Shown one piece after another: positions 6,536 to 16,263 of a stretch of 64,000 bases of DNA. Source of the DNA: Streptohalobacillus salinus (GTDB lineage: Bacteria; Bacillota; Bacilli; Bacillales; Amphibacillaceae). Below the pieces are notes generated by a model, which worked only from the letters and a program-made list of their open reading frames with translations, ran no database searches and was not told where the DNA came from. The translations under genes and the position numbers were made by a program. Position 1 is the first letter of the stretch, and each line of letters begins with the position of its first letter. Where the stretch lies: contig NZ_QJJR01000003.1 in NCBI RefSeq assembly GCF_003201605.1, positions 124,001 to 188,000 on the forward strand, given 5' to 3'.

Positions 6536-9244
6536 TTACTCTTGCATTTTCCACGTTTCAGTTATTGCATGTAAAACATTTTTACTTGCCTTTTGAAGCG
6601 CAATAATTGTACTTACATTTGTATTTTCATCTTCAGCAAACTCGAGCATCGTATCAGCATGATTTCTTCCACCTTGCCAAGCGGCCATCGTATCTAAACT
6701 GACATCTCCTCCGGCATGGAGCATTTGCATAACATTCATGTGCGGATACATGTGTGCGTCAGTGAGTACAAATCCATCAAATCCCCACTCATTTCTTAAA
6801 ACGTTAGTTAATAGTCCCTCATGTCCACCAGCCCATGTTTGACCTATAAAATTAAAAGAAGACATGACACCTATTGATCCTCCTTCTTTTATTGCTTTTT
6901 CAAAAGGTTTCAAGTAAATTTCTCGAATTGCCTGTTCGTTCGACCATGTAAACAAGCTACTTCTAACTCCTGTCTCTCGTTCATTTAAAGCAAAGTGTTT
7001 CACATAAGTGATAACACCTTTATCTGTTGCACCCTTAACTACGCCCGCTGCAATTTCTCCGGCAAGAGTGCCATCCTCACTATAGTATTCGAAATTACGG
7101 CCGTTATAAGGTGTTCTCAATATATTCATCGCTGGCGCATACCAACCACTATAACCAAATCCTTGCGCTTCATTACCTACGCTAGTACCCATGAGATAAG
7201 CGATATCTTTATTCCAAGTGGATGCCAAGACCATTGGTGAAGGGTATGTTACTCCCACACCTTCAACTCCCATAATAGGACCTGAATAAATATTTGAAGC
7301 AATTGCCATTGTTCCATCAGGGTTTAAAGTTTTAGGAACACCTAGTCTCTCTATCTCCATTAATTGGTAAGCGCCTGTTCCACTCACACCGGTTAGTTCT
7401 TCTAAATCCAATTGTGATACAAAAGTATCCCATTTGGGGTCATCTAAACTTACACCTACCATATCTTCTAGCATAAGCGTTTCATCTAACGTCTGATTGT
7501 ATGGAGGTAAATCACTTTCGGCTAATCCAAGTTCCTCATCTGTAGGTACTTCATAGTTTAATGCCGATAACACCTCTTCAGATGCAATATAGTCATCTGG
7601 TTGCGGCCCTGTAAAAGCTCGGCTATTCTCATCCCATGCTCTTGTTAAATAATCATCAATATGCAAGGCGTCCGCAAATTGATTTGTTGCTGCTGCAACA
7701 TCACTTGTACGCGAACCATCTTTTGATTCAGAATAGACGACTTCGTTTCCAACATTAAAAGTTTCTGATGCCAAAACATCGTGCGAGTTATCTTTCAAAT
7801 CAATGGTGTAATTACCTACTTCTAACACGTACGCTTCTTCATTCTTATAGTCGTATGATGCAAAGTCTTCAAACGGTATATCAAATGAGTACACATCAGA
7901 TTGACCGGGCTCCATTTCATTTGTCTTTAAAAATCTTATTAAATTTGCTGAAGCTTTTTCTATATCACCGGAATATGGGGGATTAGCATATAATTGGATC
8001 ACATCTTTACCCACAACATCCCCTGTATTCTCAACACTTACTCTTACGGTAACGATATCATCTTCAACATTAATCGCCAATATATCTTTTTCGAATGTCG
8101 TGTAACTTAATCCATGACCAAAAGGATATACAACTTCTTCCTGATAGTTATAACTGGAGTCTGTATTGTGTCTTGTTTCATAATACTTATACCCAACATA
8201 AATCCCTTCATGTAATTGCACAAAGTATCCTGTCTCTTCAGGAGCGTTTTCATAATGCCCATCCGAAATAAATTCCCCCTCATCATTAAGTTCCATATAA
8301 TTTAATGCCGCTGGATTATTCATTATGTCACTTGGCCACATAGCAACCGTTCTTCCCGATGGATTAACTGTTCCATTTAATATTCGAGCTAATGATTTTG
8401 TTCCGGATTCACCAGGATATCCAATCCATAGCACGCTTTTAATTGAAGGGTAATTTTCTAAAAAATCAAGTTGCAGAACATTTGCTGAATTTATTACTAA
8501 GATAACTTTATCAAAAGCAGAAGAAACTTCTTCAATAAGTACTTCCTCTTCATTTGTTAAACGTAAGTCCTTCGGACTCAACTCTTGCATTTCTCCACCA
8601 CCACGACCTAAAACAATCATAGCAACATCTGAGTAGTCTTTTGCGTTTTGAATAATTGTCTTATTATCTTCGAACAAAGATTCGTCAGAAAAAGCAGATG
8701 CAGGTAGTTCTGGCAAAATTAAATTGTTGCTTTCCCCTAGTATTTCGGAGTCACTTCTATTTTTAGGTGGGGTCGTTTGTTCAGTTGAAATATCCCCTGT
8801 CTTGTAAAAGTTGTAATATAGATTTAATAAGTTATCATTCAACTCGAAATTACCTTCATCTCTTAGTGCATCTTCAACTTTGATAGCAGACTCAACATTT
8901 GTAGCTGTAGAACCTCCAGAGTTAAACAAGGTAACAACAGACCTTGTTCCAAATAGATTTATTTTAGTTTTTTTATTTTCAGATGTTGATAAAGGTAACA
9001 GATTATCATCATTTTTCATTAAGACAAAACCTTCGTCCGCAATTAATTCTGTTGTTTCAAGCGCTGATGAAAATGCAACCTGCTGTTGTTCAGTATCAGG
9101 CGTAAATTTCGATAAAAACCATTGCCCAGCAGTAGTGATAACAAAAGCGTAATATAATAATGCGGCAATAATTAACACAAAAGATATACCTACCCCTATT
9201 AATACATGACGCTTTTTCTTCGACATTCTTTTTTCTTTATTCAT
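6536..9244 (-). CDS. Membrane-anchored, circularly permuted family 3 glycoside hydrolase
   Basis: A 902-residue beta-glycosidase relative with an N-terminal signal anchor (about 14-36), so the enzyme should face outside. The domain order is reversed from standard GH3. The segment normally C-terminal comes first (EGFVLMKN at 71-78, GYPGESGT, then YPFGHGLSYTTF and a fibronectin-III-like part to about 480). The (beta/alpha)8 domain follows from about 580 to the end, with KHFALNERE and the expected nucleophile Asp829 in VLTDAHMY. Reversed-order GH3 enzymes are known in Ruminococcus albus and Butyrivibrio, where they are beta-glucosidases. The GTG/ATG choice is not an issue: the ATG overlaps the upstream GH3 stop (ATGA), implying translational coupling. 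The residue after the nucleophile is Ala rather than the usual Trp, so specificity may differ. Confidence 0.8.
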   Translation of the reverse strand: MNKEKRMSKKKRHVLIGVGISFVLIIAALLYYAFVITTAGQWFLSKFTPDTEQQQVAFSSALETTELIADEGFVLMKNDDNLLPLSTSENKKTKINLFGTRSVVTLFNSGGSTATNVESAIKVEDALRDEGNFELNDNLLNLYYNFYKTGDISTEQTTPPKNRSDSEILGESNNLILPELPASAFSDESLFEDNKTIIQNAKDYSDVAMIVLGRGGGEMQELSPKDLRLTNEEEVLIEEVSSAFDKVILVINSANVLQLDFLENYPSIKSVLWIGYPGESGTKSLARILNGTVNPSGRTVAMWPSDIMNNPAALNYMELNDEGEFISDGHYENAPEETGYFVQLHEGIYVGYKYYETRHNTDSSYNYQEEVVYPFGHGLSYTTFEKDILAINVEDDIVTVRVSVENTGDVVGKDVIQLYANPPYSGDIEKASANLIRFLKTNEMEPGQSDVYSFDIPFEDFASYDYKNEEAYVLEVGNYTIDLKDNSHDVLASETFNVGNEVVYSESKDGSRTSDVAAATNQFADALHIDDYLTRAWDENSRAFTGPQPDDYIASEEVLSALNYEVPTDEELGLAESDLPPYNQTLDETLMLEDMVGVSLDDPKWDTFVSQLDLEELTGVSGTGAYQLMEIERLGVPKTLNPDGTMAIASNIYSGPIMGVEGVGVTYPSPMVLASTWNKDIAYLMGTSVGNEAQGFGYSGWYAPAMNILRTPYNGRNFEYYSEDGTLAGEIAAGVVKGATDKGVITYVKHFALNERETGVRSSLFTWSNEQAIREIYLKPFEKAIKEGGSIGVMSSFNFIGQTWAGGHEGLLTNVLRNEWGFDGFVLTDAHMYPHMNVMQMLHAGGDVSLDTMAAWQGGRNHADTMLEFAEDENTNVSTIIALQKASKNVLHAITETWKMQE

Positions 9245-11673
9245 ATTAACCCCTCGTTTCTTTTAGATTTATTCTGTTTTAATTTCTTTCTTTCTTTAAA
9301 CACCTTAGACATCCCTTTGAAGAAATGGCCATTTATTGCTAACAATATCCCGTCTACCATTGGCATATTGATGGCACCACCTGTCATTCTTGCATAACCA
9401 CGAAACGGCATATGATAAACCGACATCACGATTAAGTTAGCTGTATCACGTTTACCAATCTTCCATAACACTTTATGTGTTAATTTCATCATGTGATAAG
9501 CAAACCTTCCTGCCAACCCTTTGGCATAACGGCATTGATTTAATGTATCGTTATAGCCAAGTGGCGCTTTACGGTCCCATTTTGGATAAGGAATCTCCCG
9601 ACCCATTAGCGCTTGGAACGCTTCATCTTCAACTGCTTTCACATCAGCTTCGAAGTATGGTTTAAGTACGTCTTGGTCATACGGTTTTACCATTGTTGTT
9701 CCTTCGACAGTAAGTGTTGCCGTCAGTTTAACATCAGCACTTGAAGCAGCAATTGAAAGCTGATAATCATTCGCTTCAATTTCCCATCTGTTTGTTTTTA
9801 CATTGAAGTATCTAAAGGAATAATCATCAAACGGTATGTCGATATGTTTTGTTTCATTTGGGAATAAATAGACTTTCTTAAATCCTTTCAACTCTTTCTT
9901 AGCCCGGAAGATCGTATCACTTTCTGCACCAATATAAAGCTGCACAATTTCTTTACCAGCTACATCGCCTGTATTTGTCAGATCAAAGGAAACGCCTTCA
10001 TCTGTCACCTGGAGGTTACTGTAACTAAAGGTAGTGTAACTTAATCCGTAACCAAATGGGTATTGGACCGGTATCTTTTTCGTATCATAGTAGCGATAGC
10101 CAATAAACTGGGCTTCACGGTATTCCACGGTTGTTTCTTTCCCCGGGAAGTAATGATACGTTGGCGTATCTTGATACTGAATTGGATAAGATTCTGCAAG
10201 TTTACCTGAAGGATTGGTGTGTCCAGTCAAGATATTAAGCATGGCTTTCGCACCCGCTTGGCCACTTAAATAGCCGTGTAACAATCCTTTAACATCTGCA
10301 ACAAACGGTAGTTCCACCGCTGATCCTGAAGATAGTACAACCACAATTTCTTTGTTGACTTGTTTAATTGCTGCTAATAACTCTAACTGATTTTCAGGAA
10401 TTTTCATATCTTGACGATCAAGACCTTCTGCTTCAGTTACCTCATCCAGTCCGAGGTACAATAATACAACTTCAGCTTTTTCAGCTAATTGAACCGCTTT
10501 CTTTTGTTTGGCATGATCTTTTTTTCCGTAACGATTAAATCCTGGTTCGTAGCCAATCACATCAAGATCAAAACCTTTAACGGCAGCTAAGGTTGTCTCA
10601 AGTTTAGTGGGATTAACAATCGATGAACCGGCCCCTTGGTAACGCGGGTTATCAGCAAAATCACCAATAATCGCTACTTTACTTTCTGACTTCAATGGCA
10701 GTATGTTGTCTTCGTTTTTCAGCAAGACAATTGATTCTTCCGCTACCTTCTCAGCAAACTTATGGTGGTTGTCGGCATCGACGGCTTGTTTGTTCTCCAT
10801 TAAGGTCCGATTGGTTGAAACCACTAGTGTTAAGAGACGATCGACAGCTTCGTCGAGAATCGCTTCATCCAGTTGTTTTGCTTCTACAGCTTCGATGATA
10901 TCTGCAACTGTTTCACCATTTGCGGTAGGCATTTCTAACTCATTTCCAGCAATTAAACCTTGGACCCGGTCATTACTGCCACCCCAATCGGTAATCACGA
11001 CGCCATTAAATCCCCACTCTTCGCGTAAAATGTCACGCATCAAATGCATATTTTCATTGGTGTAGGACCCGTTTAGTTTATTGTAGGATGACATGACTGT
11101 TTTTACGTTACCTTCTTTAACAGCCATCTCAAAGCCCGTTAAATAAATTTCTCTTAAGGTCCGCTCATCAACGATGGTGTCAATCGACATCCGGCGTTCT
11201 TCTTGATTATTAACAGCGAAGTGTTTGACACAGGCAGCAATTCCTTCTGACTGCATACCACGAATGTAAGCGGATGCTATTTTCCCTGCATGATAGGGAT
11301 CTTCACTAAAATATTCGAAGTTACGTCCACACCTCGGATTACGTTTCATGTTCATACCAGGACCTAATAAAACATTCACGTCCTGGGTTACTGCTTCTCT
11401 TCCTAAGTGTTGACCAATTTTTTCGCCTAACTCGACGTCCCAACTATTTGCAACTGTTGCTGCAGTAGGAAAGCATGTCGCTGGTACGCTTTCATTTAAG
11501 CCTAAGTGATCAGCGGCAGCCGCTTGTTTTCTAATGCCATGAGGTCCATCAGCAAGAAAAATTGAATCCACACCTAATCGTTCGATGCTTTCTGTTTCCC
11601 AAAAATTCTTCCCTGACATAAGCGTTGCTTTCTCCGCTAGTGTCATTTGTTCAATCAATTGTTTGTGTTTCAT
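9241..11673 (-). CDS. Cytosolic family 3 glycoside hydrolase (beta-glucosidase-like)
   Basis: An 810-residue protein in standard GH3 order: a (beta/alpha)8 domain (1 to about 310) with CGRNFEYFSEDP, KHFAVNN at 150-156 and the nucleophile Asp229 in VVITDWGG. The alpha/beta sandwich domain follows (EESIVLLKNE, GYLSGQAG), then a fibronectin-III-like domain (YPFGYGLSYTTF) and a ~90-residue basic tail with hydrophobic stretches near 745-790. There is no signal peptide. GH3 enzymes release glucose, xylose or GlcNAc from non-reducing ends with retention; the exact sugar cannot be read. It is the first gene of a two-gene operon with the permuted GH3. Its upstream region carries a LytTR-type direct repeat and a LacI/CcpA-like operator. 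Confidence 0.85.
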   Translation of the reverse strand: MKHKQLIEQMTLAEKATLMSGKNFWETESIERLGVDSIFLADGPHGIRKQAAAADHLGLNESVPATCFPTAATVANSWDVELGEKIGQHLGREAVTQDVNVLLGPGMNMKRNPRCGRNFEYFSEDPYHAGKIASAYIRGMQSEGIAACVKHFAVNNQEERRMSIDTIVDERTLREIYLTGFEMAVKEGNVKTVMSSYNKLNGSYTNENMHLMRDILREEWGFNGVVITDWGGSNDRVQGLIAGNELEMPTANGETVADIIEAVEAKQLDEAILDEAVDRLLTLVVSTNRTLMENKQAVDADNHHKFAEKVAEESIVLLKNEDNILPLKSESKVAIIGDFADNPRYQGAGSSIVNPTKLETTLAAVKGFDLDVIGYEPGFNRYGKKDHAKQKKAVQLAEKAEVVLLYLGLDEVTEAEGLDRQDMKIPENQLELLAAIKQVNKEIVVVLSSGSAVELPFVADVKGLLHGYLSGQAGAKAMLNILTGHTNPSGKLAESYPIQYQDTPTYHYFPGKETTVEYREAQFIGYRYYDTKKIPVQYPFGYGLSYTTFSYSNLQVTDEGVSFDLTNTGDVAGKEIVQLYIGAESDTIFRAKKELKGFKKVYLFPNETKHIDIPFDDYSFRYFNVKTNRWEIEANDYQLSIAASSADVKLTATLTVEGTTMVKPYDQDVLKPYFEADVKAVEDEAFQALMGREIPYPKWDRKAPLGYNDTLNQCRYAKGLAGRFAYHMMKLTHKVLWKIGKRDTANLIVMSVYHMPFRGYARMTGGAINMPMVDGILLAINGHFFKGMSKVFKERKKLKQNKSKRNEGLI

Positions 11674-11723
11674 ATGATTACCTCATTTTTAAAGATTGAT
11701 GGACAAGTTAATGTTCACCTTAA

Positions 11724-11740
11724 CGTTAAAGCGCTATCAA
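11724..11740. promoter_or_regulatory. LacI/CcpA-type operator (cre-like) before the GH3 operon
   Basis: Minus-strand TTGATAGCGCTTTAACG is near-palindromic around AGCGCT and matches the cre consensus with about two mismatches. It sits just downstream of the proposed -10, a position suited to repression by CcpA or a LacI-family protein. Confidence 0.4.
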
Positions 11741-11752
11741 TTTGATACTTAT

Positions 11753-11821
11753 AATTTATCATGATAACGGTTTATTTTTAGTTACTTTTCATAAACGACA
11801 CTTTTTTTTACATGAACGACA
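11753..11821 (-). promoter_or_regulatory. LytTR-type direct repeat and promoter of the GH3 operon
   Basis: On the minus strand TGTCGTTCATG (plus 11811-11821) is repeated as TGTCGTTTATG (plus 11790-11800), start-to-start 21 bases, two DNA turns. Thirty-one bases later comes an extended -10-like TGATAAATT (TAAATT at plus 11753-11758). There is no good -35 box, as expected for an activator-dependent promoter. The same arrangement precedes the chemoreceptor gene. LytTR regulators (AgrA, ComE, VirR) bind paired direct repeats with this period. Confidence 0.65.
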
Positions 11822-11902
11822 TGCCGAACGTTCACCCCTTAATGCGTTGCGGTTTGGACGATCGTTGCACACGCGTTGAAACAATCCCTCCATCGCTTCC
11901 CC

Positions 11903-13642
11903 TTACTCCGCTACTGGTATCGATTCATCTTCAAGTTTTTTAAACGTATTCACTTGCTGACTCAATTTGTCCGCCGTTTCGAGATTATGTGTTGCCGCCT
12001 CATTGATTGAGGTCATCATCTGTAATAACGTCGTTGTATTTTCATTTGAATCGACAACTTCTCTCGTACTTTCCTCTACGGCCGCCGTTATTTCTTGTAG
12101 CCCTTCTGTCATTTCAGTCGCCGTGACGGTTAAATCATGTGATTTCAAACTGAAACGTTCTAACATTTCCCGGGTGGCATGCATATCTTTTTTGTAATTC
12201 GATGCTACCGTCAAGAAGGCATCATAGTCGTGTAACACTTGATCCACAACATAAGACGTGATTGCATTTGCATCATCGACCAAGGATTGAACCGCTGCAG
12301 TAACCCCCTGGCTAATCGTCTGAATATTGTTTGCGGTTGTCTCTGTGCTCTCGGCCAGACGACGTACTTCTTCAGCCACTACCGCAAAACCTTTACCCGC
12401 ATCACCCGCACGAGCGGCTTCAATCGACGCATTAAGTGCTAACAGATTCGTTTGTGCTGATATGTCTAAGATTTCTGTGGTTAACGTATTGATTTCTTCA
12501 ACAGAACGGCTGTTACGAATAGAGACTGTCATCTTATCGTTAATGTCTTTCAGCATGTTTTCCGTTTGTGTTTTACTGTTACTTGACTGTGTGAATATTT
12601 TATCGGCCTCAGCACTAACTGCTGTCACATGCGAAGTATTCGCCCCGGCATCGTTAGCGATTTCATTTGATTGTGACAACACATGTTTCGCACCTGTTTC
12701 AATATTCACGATCGTACTACTGATCTCTTCCATACTTGCGGATAATTCATTCAGTGATGCCGAAACATTTGAGGTTGACGTTTTTGAATCATTGAGATGA
12801 TGGCTCATCTTTTCCGTCGAGTGACGAATCGTACTGGAGCCGGCTTTAATGGTTATCATCGCCTGTTGCAAGATATCTAGGAAACGATTAATGCCTGCCG
12901 TCATCGCCCCAATCTCGTCTTCACGATCACTTTCAATCCGCACGGTCAAATCCCCTTCCTCTCGTGCTAATTTATTAATGATTTCTTGTAGCGCTTGATT
13001 CGTTTTTTTCAACGGTTGGATAATTGTTTTGGTGGAGACCCTAAAGGAGAGGGCTGCAGCTAAAATAAACACCAATGCCATCCCGAAAATAATATACGTC
13101 GATCGCTCAACCCTTGTCCCAATTAGATGTTCTTCATGAGTGATTCGCTCAGCCAATACGTGCTGAAAGCTCTGTTCAGCTTCACTTAGCGCCGTCGTTG
13201 TTTCTGGCTCACTAGGTAGCGTCGTAGGGGTTTCTAACGTCTGCGCTAGTTGATCAAGATAACCTTCGTAAGCTGTATGGTAGGGCAGGTAGGCATTCTG
13301 TAAACGGGTATCCATCGCCCGTTTCGAAAAGCCCGATGCTAACGTTTCGATATTTTCTAAGTGGCGCCGCTGTTGTTCAATCTGACCTTCTATGTTTGTT
13401 AACGCATCACTTCCGCTACGTCTTTCAGTGAGTGCCAATTGTTGATAGGTCAATTCGAGTGTTTTGCGATTCTTTTCAAGTTGTACTTGTTCTTCTTTTA
13501 TCGGGACAAAATATTCAGCAAATAGTTCGGATGATAATTGAACTTGTGTATTGGTAATACCACTTAACACCGTATTGACTAAAAATAACACCGTTAATAC
13601 AATCAAAATAAACATCAGGCGTTTTGCTATTGACTTCTTCAT
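11903..13642 (-). CDS. Methyl-accepting chemotaxis protein with extracytoplasmic four-helix sensor
   Basis: A 579-residue transmembrane chemoreceptor. After a basic start comes membrane helix 1, then an extracytoplasmic alpha-helical region of about 150 residues (four-helix-bundle type), helix 2 (around 180-203) and a HAMP linker. The signalling domain contains the hairpin tip [20 protein letters not shown], the CheW/CheA contact site. The start at 13642 (MKKSIAK) has an AGG nine bases upstream; the frame is open 16 codons further but those codons lack a site. The gene lies between the GH3 operon and the LytTR two-component genes, on the same strand, and its upstream region carries the same direct repeat as the GH3 operon. 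This suggests it steers toward a sugar or breakdown product; the ligand is unknown. Confidence 0.88.
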   Translation of the reverse strand: MKKSIAKRLMFILIVLTVLFLVNTVLSGITNTQVQLSSELFAEYFVPIKEEQVQLEKNRKTLELTYQQLALTERRSGSDALTNIEGQIEQQRRHLENIETLASGFSKRAMDTRLQNAYLPYHTAYEGYLDQLAQTLETPTTLPSEPETTTALSEAEQSFQHVLAERITHEEHLIGTRVERSTYIIFGMALVFILAAALSFRVSTKTIIQPLKKTNQALQEIINKLAREEGDLTVRIESDREDEIGAMTAGINRFLDILQQAMITIKAGSSTIRHSTEKMSHHLNDSKTSTSNVSASLNELSASMEEISSTIVNIETGAKHVLSQSNEIANDAGANTSHVTAVSAEADKIFTQSSNSKTQTENMLKDINDKMTVSIRNSRSVEEINTLTTEILDISAQTNLLALNASIEAARAGDAGKGFAVVAEEVRRLAESTETTANNIQTISQGVTAAVQSLVDDANAITSYVVDQVLHDYDAFLTVASNYKKDMHATREMLERFSLKSHDLTVTATEMTEGLQEITAAVEESTREVVDSNENTTTLLQMMTSINEAATHNLETADKLSQQVNTFKKLEDESIPVAE

Positions 13643-13793
13643 TTTCGTCATCCTTTTCATCAGTAATTTTCGTTTTTTGTTTCGTTCCACACAGGCGCAT
13701 GATTTCTAGCAGTGATTCGTGTGTTGAAAGATGCTTTCCCCCACCCCATAAAGCAGGAGTCATCGATCTACCCCTCAAGCCATCTACACACTT

Positions 13794-13861
13794 AATTTAC
13801 CATGTAAGCGATTTAATCCTTATCTTTTTCATAAACGACCGCTTTTTTTACATCAACAACA
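13794..13861 (-). promoter_or_regulatory. LytTR-type direct repeat and promoter of the chemoreceptor gene
   Basis: Minus-strand TGTTGTTGATG (plus 13851-13861) and GGTCGTTTATG (plus 13830-13840) have 21-base period. They are followed after 30 bases by the extended -10-like TGGTAAATT (TAAATT at plus 13794-13799). The block aligns well with the one at 11753-11821, including the A-rich spacer between repeats. Confidence 0.65.
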
Positions 13862-13878
13862 TTTCATTTTAAACAAAC

Positions 13879-13918
13879 AAAAAAGACTACCCACGTGAAA
13901 CGCTTGGCGGGTAGCCTC
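13879..13918 (-). terminator. Terminator after the two-component operon
   Basis: Minus-strand arms GGCTACCC and GGGTAGTC with a 15-base loop, followed by TTTTTT. It separates the kinase gene from the chemoreceptor promoter. Confidence 0.75.
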
Positions 13919-13927
13919 ATGTTTAGC

Positions 13928-15235
13928 TTATTTTAATTTAGGAATTAATACCGTTAACTGGAACCAATGGTTTTTATGATTGAGTTTAACAATCCCATCA
14001 TATTTTTGTACCGTATGGCGAATGCTTTTCAAACCATAACCGTGATTTTGTTTATCTTTCTTCGTGGTGTGGGGAAGTGCATCGGCTAGCTCTAAGTTCC
14101 CTTCATAATAATTCTCAATTTGAATTAAGACGAAATTGTTTTGTTCATGCAAGGTCAGATGGATCAGTCGTTTTTCTATGTCTTTTACTTTCATCTCGTA
14201 TTCAATCGCATTATCTAATGCATTACCGAAAATCGTGCAAATGTCCGCCACATCCATCTTATCTAACAAATGACCATCAGCCACTGAAGTCAGGGTAATA
14301 TTATTTTTGATGCAATACATATGCTTCGTTGTTAACATCGTATCGACAACTTGATTTCCGGTTTTGTGCTGGGCTTCAAACGTTTTGATTCCACTTTGCA
14401 TGTCATCAATGTAAGCCTCACGTTTTTCTGGATCTGTTTCGGCTTTGATGGCAATCAATTGATTTTTCAAATCATGATACTTGTAGTTTATCAATTCGAT
14501 GCTTTCTTTCGATTGTTGATACTGCGTGTACTGGTTTTGAAAAATATTTTGCATCGCTTCAAGTTCATGTTTAACCCGGAGCTCATTGATTTGTACATGG
14601 TAGGCGAATAAAATCGCAAACCCACCTAAATCGACCAAGGTACGAATGTTTAATATCTCCGCAGCATATTGGCCACTAAACGGGGTTCGGATTGAAACAA
14701 AGCTCAGGTTGCTGATAAAGAACACCGCAAAACCAATTGTTGCTGTTGACCAAAACTCACGCGCTTTAATGTATAGCTTACCTTCTTCTGGCATATGGCG
14801 CTTTTCAAGAAACCAAATCAAGAAAAAGGATAAGCCATACACAAGGATGAGTAAACTCATTCCCGCAAGCGAATAGACATTATCTTCACGAATTAAATAG
14901 TAATGGACTTGCCAATGGAACGACGCAACCAGCTCAGCTGCAACAAAGGCTTTAATACCAAAATAACCGGCTTCATAGAGTGAGACATCTGTCGTTTGGT
15001 GAATCAGTAAAATCATCAAGAGAATCGCGACAATCATACTTGGCACCCAAAAGAAGATATCCAAATTACCGGTCGCCATTAAAAAGCTGGCCTGAATAAC
15101 AAGTGCGCCTACCAAAAAGAGCGGGAGACGAAAGCCTTTGATTTTCTTTTTCAAGATAAGAACATAGACCAGACAAGCCATCCATTCTGTTAACGCCGTA
15201 AGTATACGGGGGATTTCCGGGAAAAACTCACTCAT
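13928..15235 (-). CDS. GHKL sensor histidine kinase (AgrC/LytS-like partner of the LytTR regulator)
   Basis: A 435-residue membrane kinase. The first ~215 residues hold six or seven hydrophobic helices. A coiled linker leads to the phosphorylation motif YHDLKNQL, with the His near residue 254, and a GHKL ATPase domain with the N-box-like FGNALDNAIEY and a HGYGLKSI glycine box. This is the AgrC/ComD/VirS class (HPK10). The start at 15235 overlaps the regulator's stop as ATGA and has a GGGGAG site; an upstream frame extension of six codons has none. No signal-peptide precursor gene or AgrB-like processing gene is adjacent, so the stimulus is probably not a locally encoded peptide; a sugar or envelope signal is possible. 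Confidence 0.85.
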   Translation of the reverse strand: MSEFFPEIPRILTALTEWMACLVYVLILKKKIKGFRLPLFLVGALVIQASFLMATGNLDIFFWVPSMIVAILLMILLIHQTTDVSLYEAGYFGIKAFVAAELVASFHWQVHYYLIREDNVYSLAGMSLLILVYGLSFFLIWFLEKRHMPEEGKLYIKAREFWSTATIGFAVFFISNLSFVSIRTPFSGQYAAEILNIRTLVDLGGFAILFAYHVQINELRVKHELEAMQNIFQNQYTQYQQSKESIELINYKYHDLKNQLIAIKAETDPEKREAYIDDMQSGIKTFEAQHKTGNQVVDTMLTTKHMYCIKNNITLTSVADGHLLDKMDVADICTIFGNALDNAIEYEMKVKDIEKRLIHLTLHEQNNFVLIQIENYYEGNLELADALPHTTKKDKQNHGYGLKSIRHTVQKYDGIVKLNHKNHWFQLTVLIPKLK

Positions 15236-15942
15236 TTTAATCCATCTCCCCAACGCGCAGCTAATGCTTCAAGAAAACTTTTTTTCTTCGTGCGTCCGAT
15301 TGGCAGTTCAACATCACCAATCAATGCGAAGGTATCATTTATCCCTTGGACGTAATCAAGGTTCACCATAAACCCTTTATGAATGCGGAAAAAACCTTGT
15401 TCTGATAAATCACCTTCGTAATGCTTAATTGCACCTGAGGATTCCAGTTCCCCCTCCTTGGTGTGGAAGATCAGTTTATGTCCTTGACTTTCAATATAAT
15501 AAAGCGTTGCTGTGTCAACCCGAATCACACCACCCTTGACTTTCAGGGTTAAGTAGTGCGTTTCTTTCTTCTCAACCTTCTCAATCGCTTTTTGTAAGCG
15601 TTCCGAAAAAGGAAAATAGGTAATTGGTTTTAGTACGTAATCAAGCGCATTAACGGCATAACCCTTGATCGCATACTGCGTCATGTTGGTAATAAAGATA
15701 ATGATGACCTTTTGATCAATCTTCCTAATCTCTTCAGCCACGGTCATGCCGTCCACCAGTGGCATTTGAATATCTAATAATACAATGTCAAATTGCGATT
15801 GATATTTATCAATAAATTGATCACCATCGCTGAAGAAGGTCAGATTTAAAGGGATGTTTTTTTCTTCTTGGAACTGGGCGAGATACTCCCTTAACTGTTG
15901 CTGGTAATGATTTTCATCTTCTACAATTGCAATATTAAACAT
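15232..15942 (-). CDS. LytTR-family response regulator
   Basis: A 236-residue response regulator: an N-terminal receiver with acidic pair VEDE at 7-10 and phospho-acceptor Asp57 in VLLDIQMP, then a LytTR DNA-binding domain from about 140 to 232 with YYIESQGHK and FFRIHKGFMVN motifs. LytTR proteins contact DNA through a beta fold and bind two direct repeats spaced by two turns, as found before the GH3 and chemoreceptor genes. It is the first gene of the operon, translationally coupled to the kinase. Phosphorylation by that kinase is inferred from position. Confidence 0.9.
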   Translation of the reverse strand: MFNIAIVEDENHYQQQLREYLAQFQEEKNIPLNLTFFSDGDQFIDKYQSQFDIVLLDIQMPLVDGMTVAEEIRKIDQKVIIIFITNMTQYAIKGYAVNALDYVLKPITYFPFSERLQKAIEKVEKKETHYLTLKVKGGVIRVDTATLYYIESQGHKLIFHTKEGELESSGAIKHYEGDLSEQGFFRIHKGFMVNLDYVQGINDTFALIGDVELPIGRTKKKSFLEALAARWGDGLK

Positions 15943-16263
15943 GCTTTACGCCCCTTCTATTCAAACGAACCCTGTCCGTTACTTTGGTTTTTGCTCTTAT
16001 TTCTGTAGCGTTTCCTTTTTAAAACCCGCATCGCTCTTTTTTCACTTTACACGCGTGAGATCATCTGTCATTATCTATTAACAGAGCGATTAAATTTCAA
16101 AAAATAAACCATTCACCAGTATAGCACATTTCTATCATGTTTTAGCTGACCTTGCAACCCTTTCCATTTAATTCAGCAGCAGGTGCTAATAATCTAAATA
16201 AATGTTCGCTTAACGACTCATCGCTATTTATTCCATCGCAAAAAACATAAAGGAGCTGTTCTT
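15943..16263. other. Divergent intergenic region between the two-component genes and glf
   Basis: About 320 bases. A minus-strand extended -10 TGCTATACT (TATACT at plus 16118-16123) could start the two-component transcript, leaving a leader of about 170 bases. No convincing -35/-10 pair was found for glf. No LytTR-type repeat is visible here, so autoregulation by that sequence is not supported. Confidence 0.4.

Noticed and set aside
10703-11065. 120-codon plus-strand frame inside the GH3 gene
   Set aside because: Antisense shadow of a strongly supported GH3 barrel domain; no start signals.
12327-12800. 157-codon plus-strand frame inside the chemoreceptor gene
   Set aside because: It is antisense to a well-supported chemoreceptor coding region and reads Ser/Val/Ala-rich, a typical shadow of coiled-coil codons.
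13928-15942. Agr-type quorum-sensing locus
   Set aside because: Kinase and LytTR regulator fit the class, but no AgrB-like protease or precursor peptide gene lies on either side.
15943-16263. LytTR-type repeat before the two-component operon itself
   Set aside because: I looked for a pair of TGTCGTTYATG-like units with 21-base period here and found none, so autoregulation by that element is not claimed.
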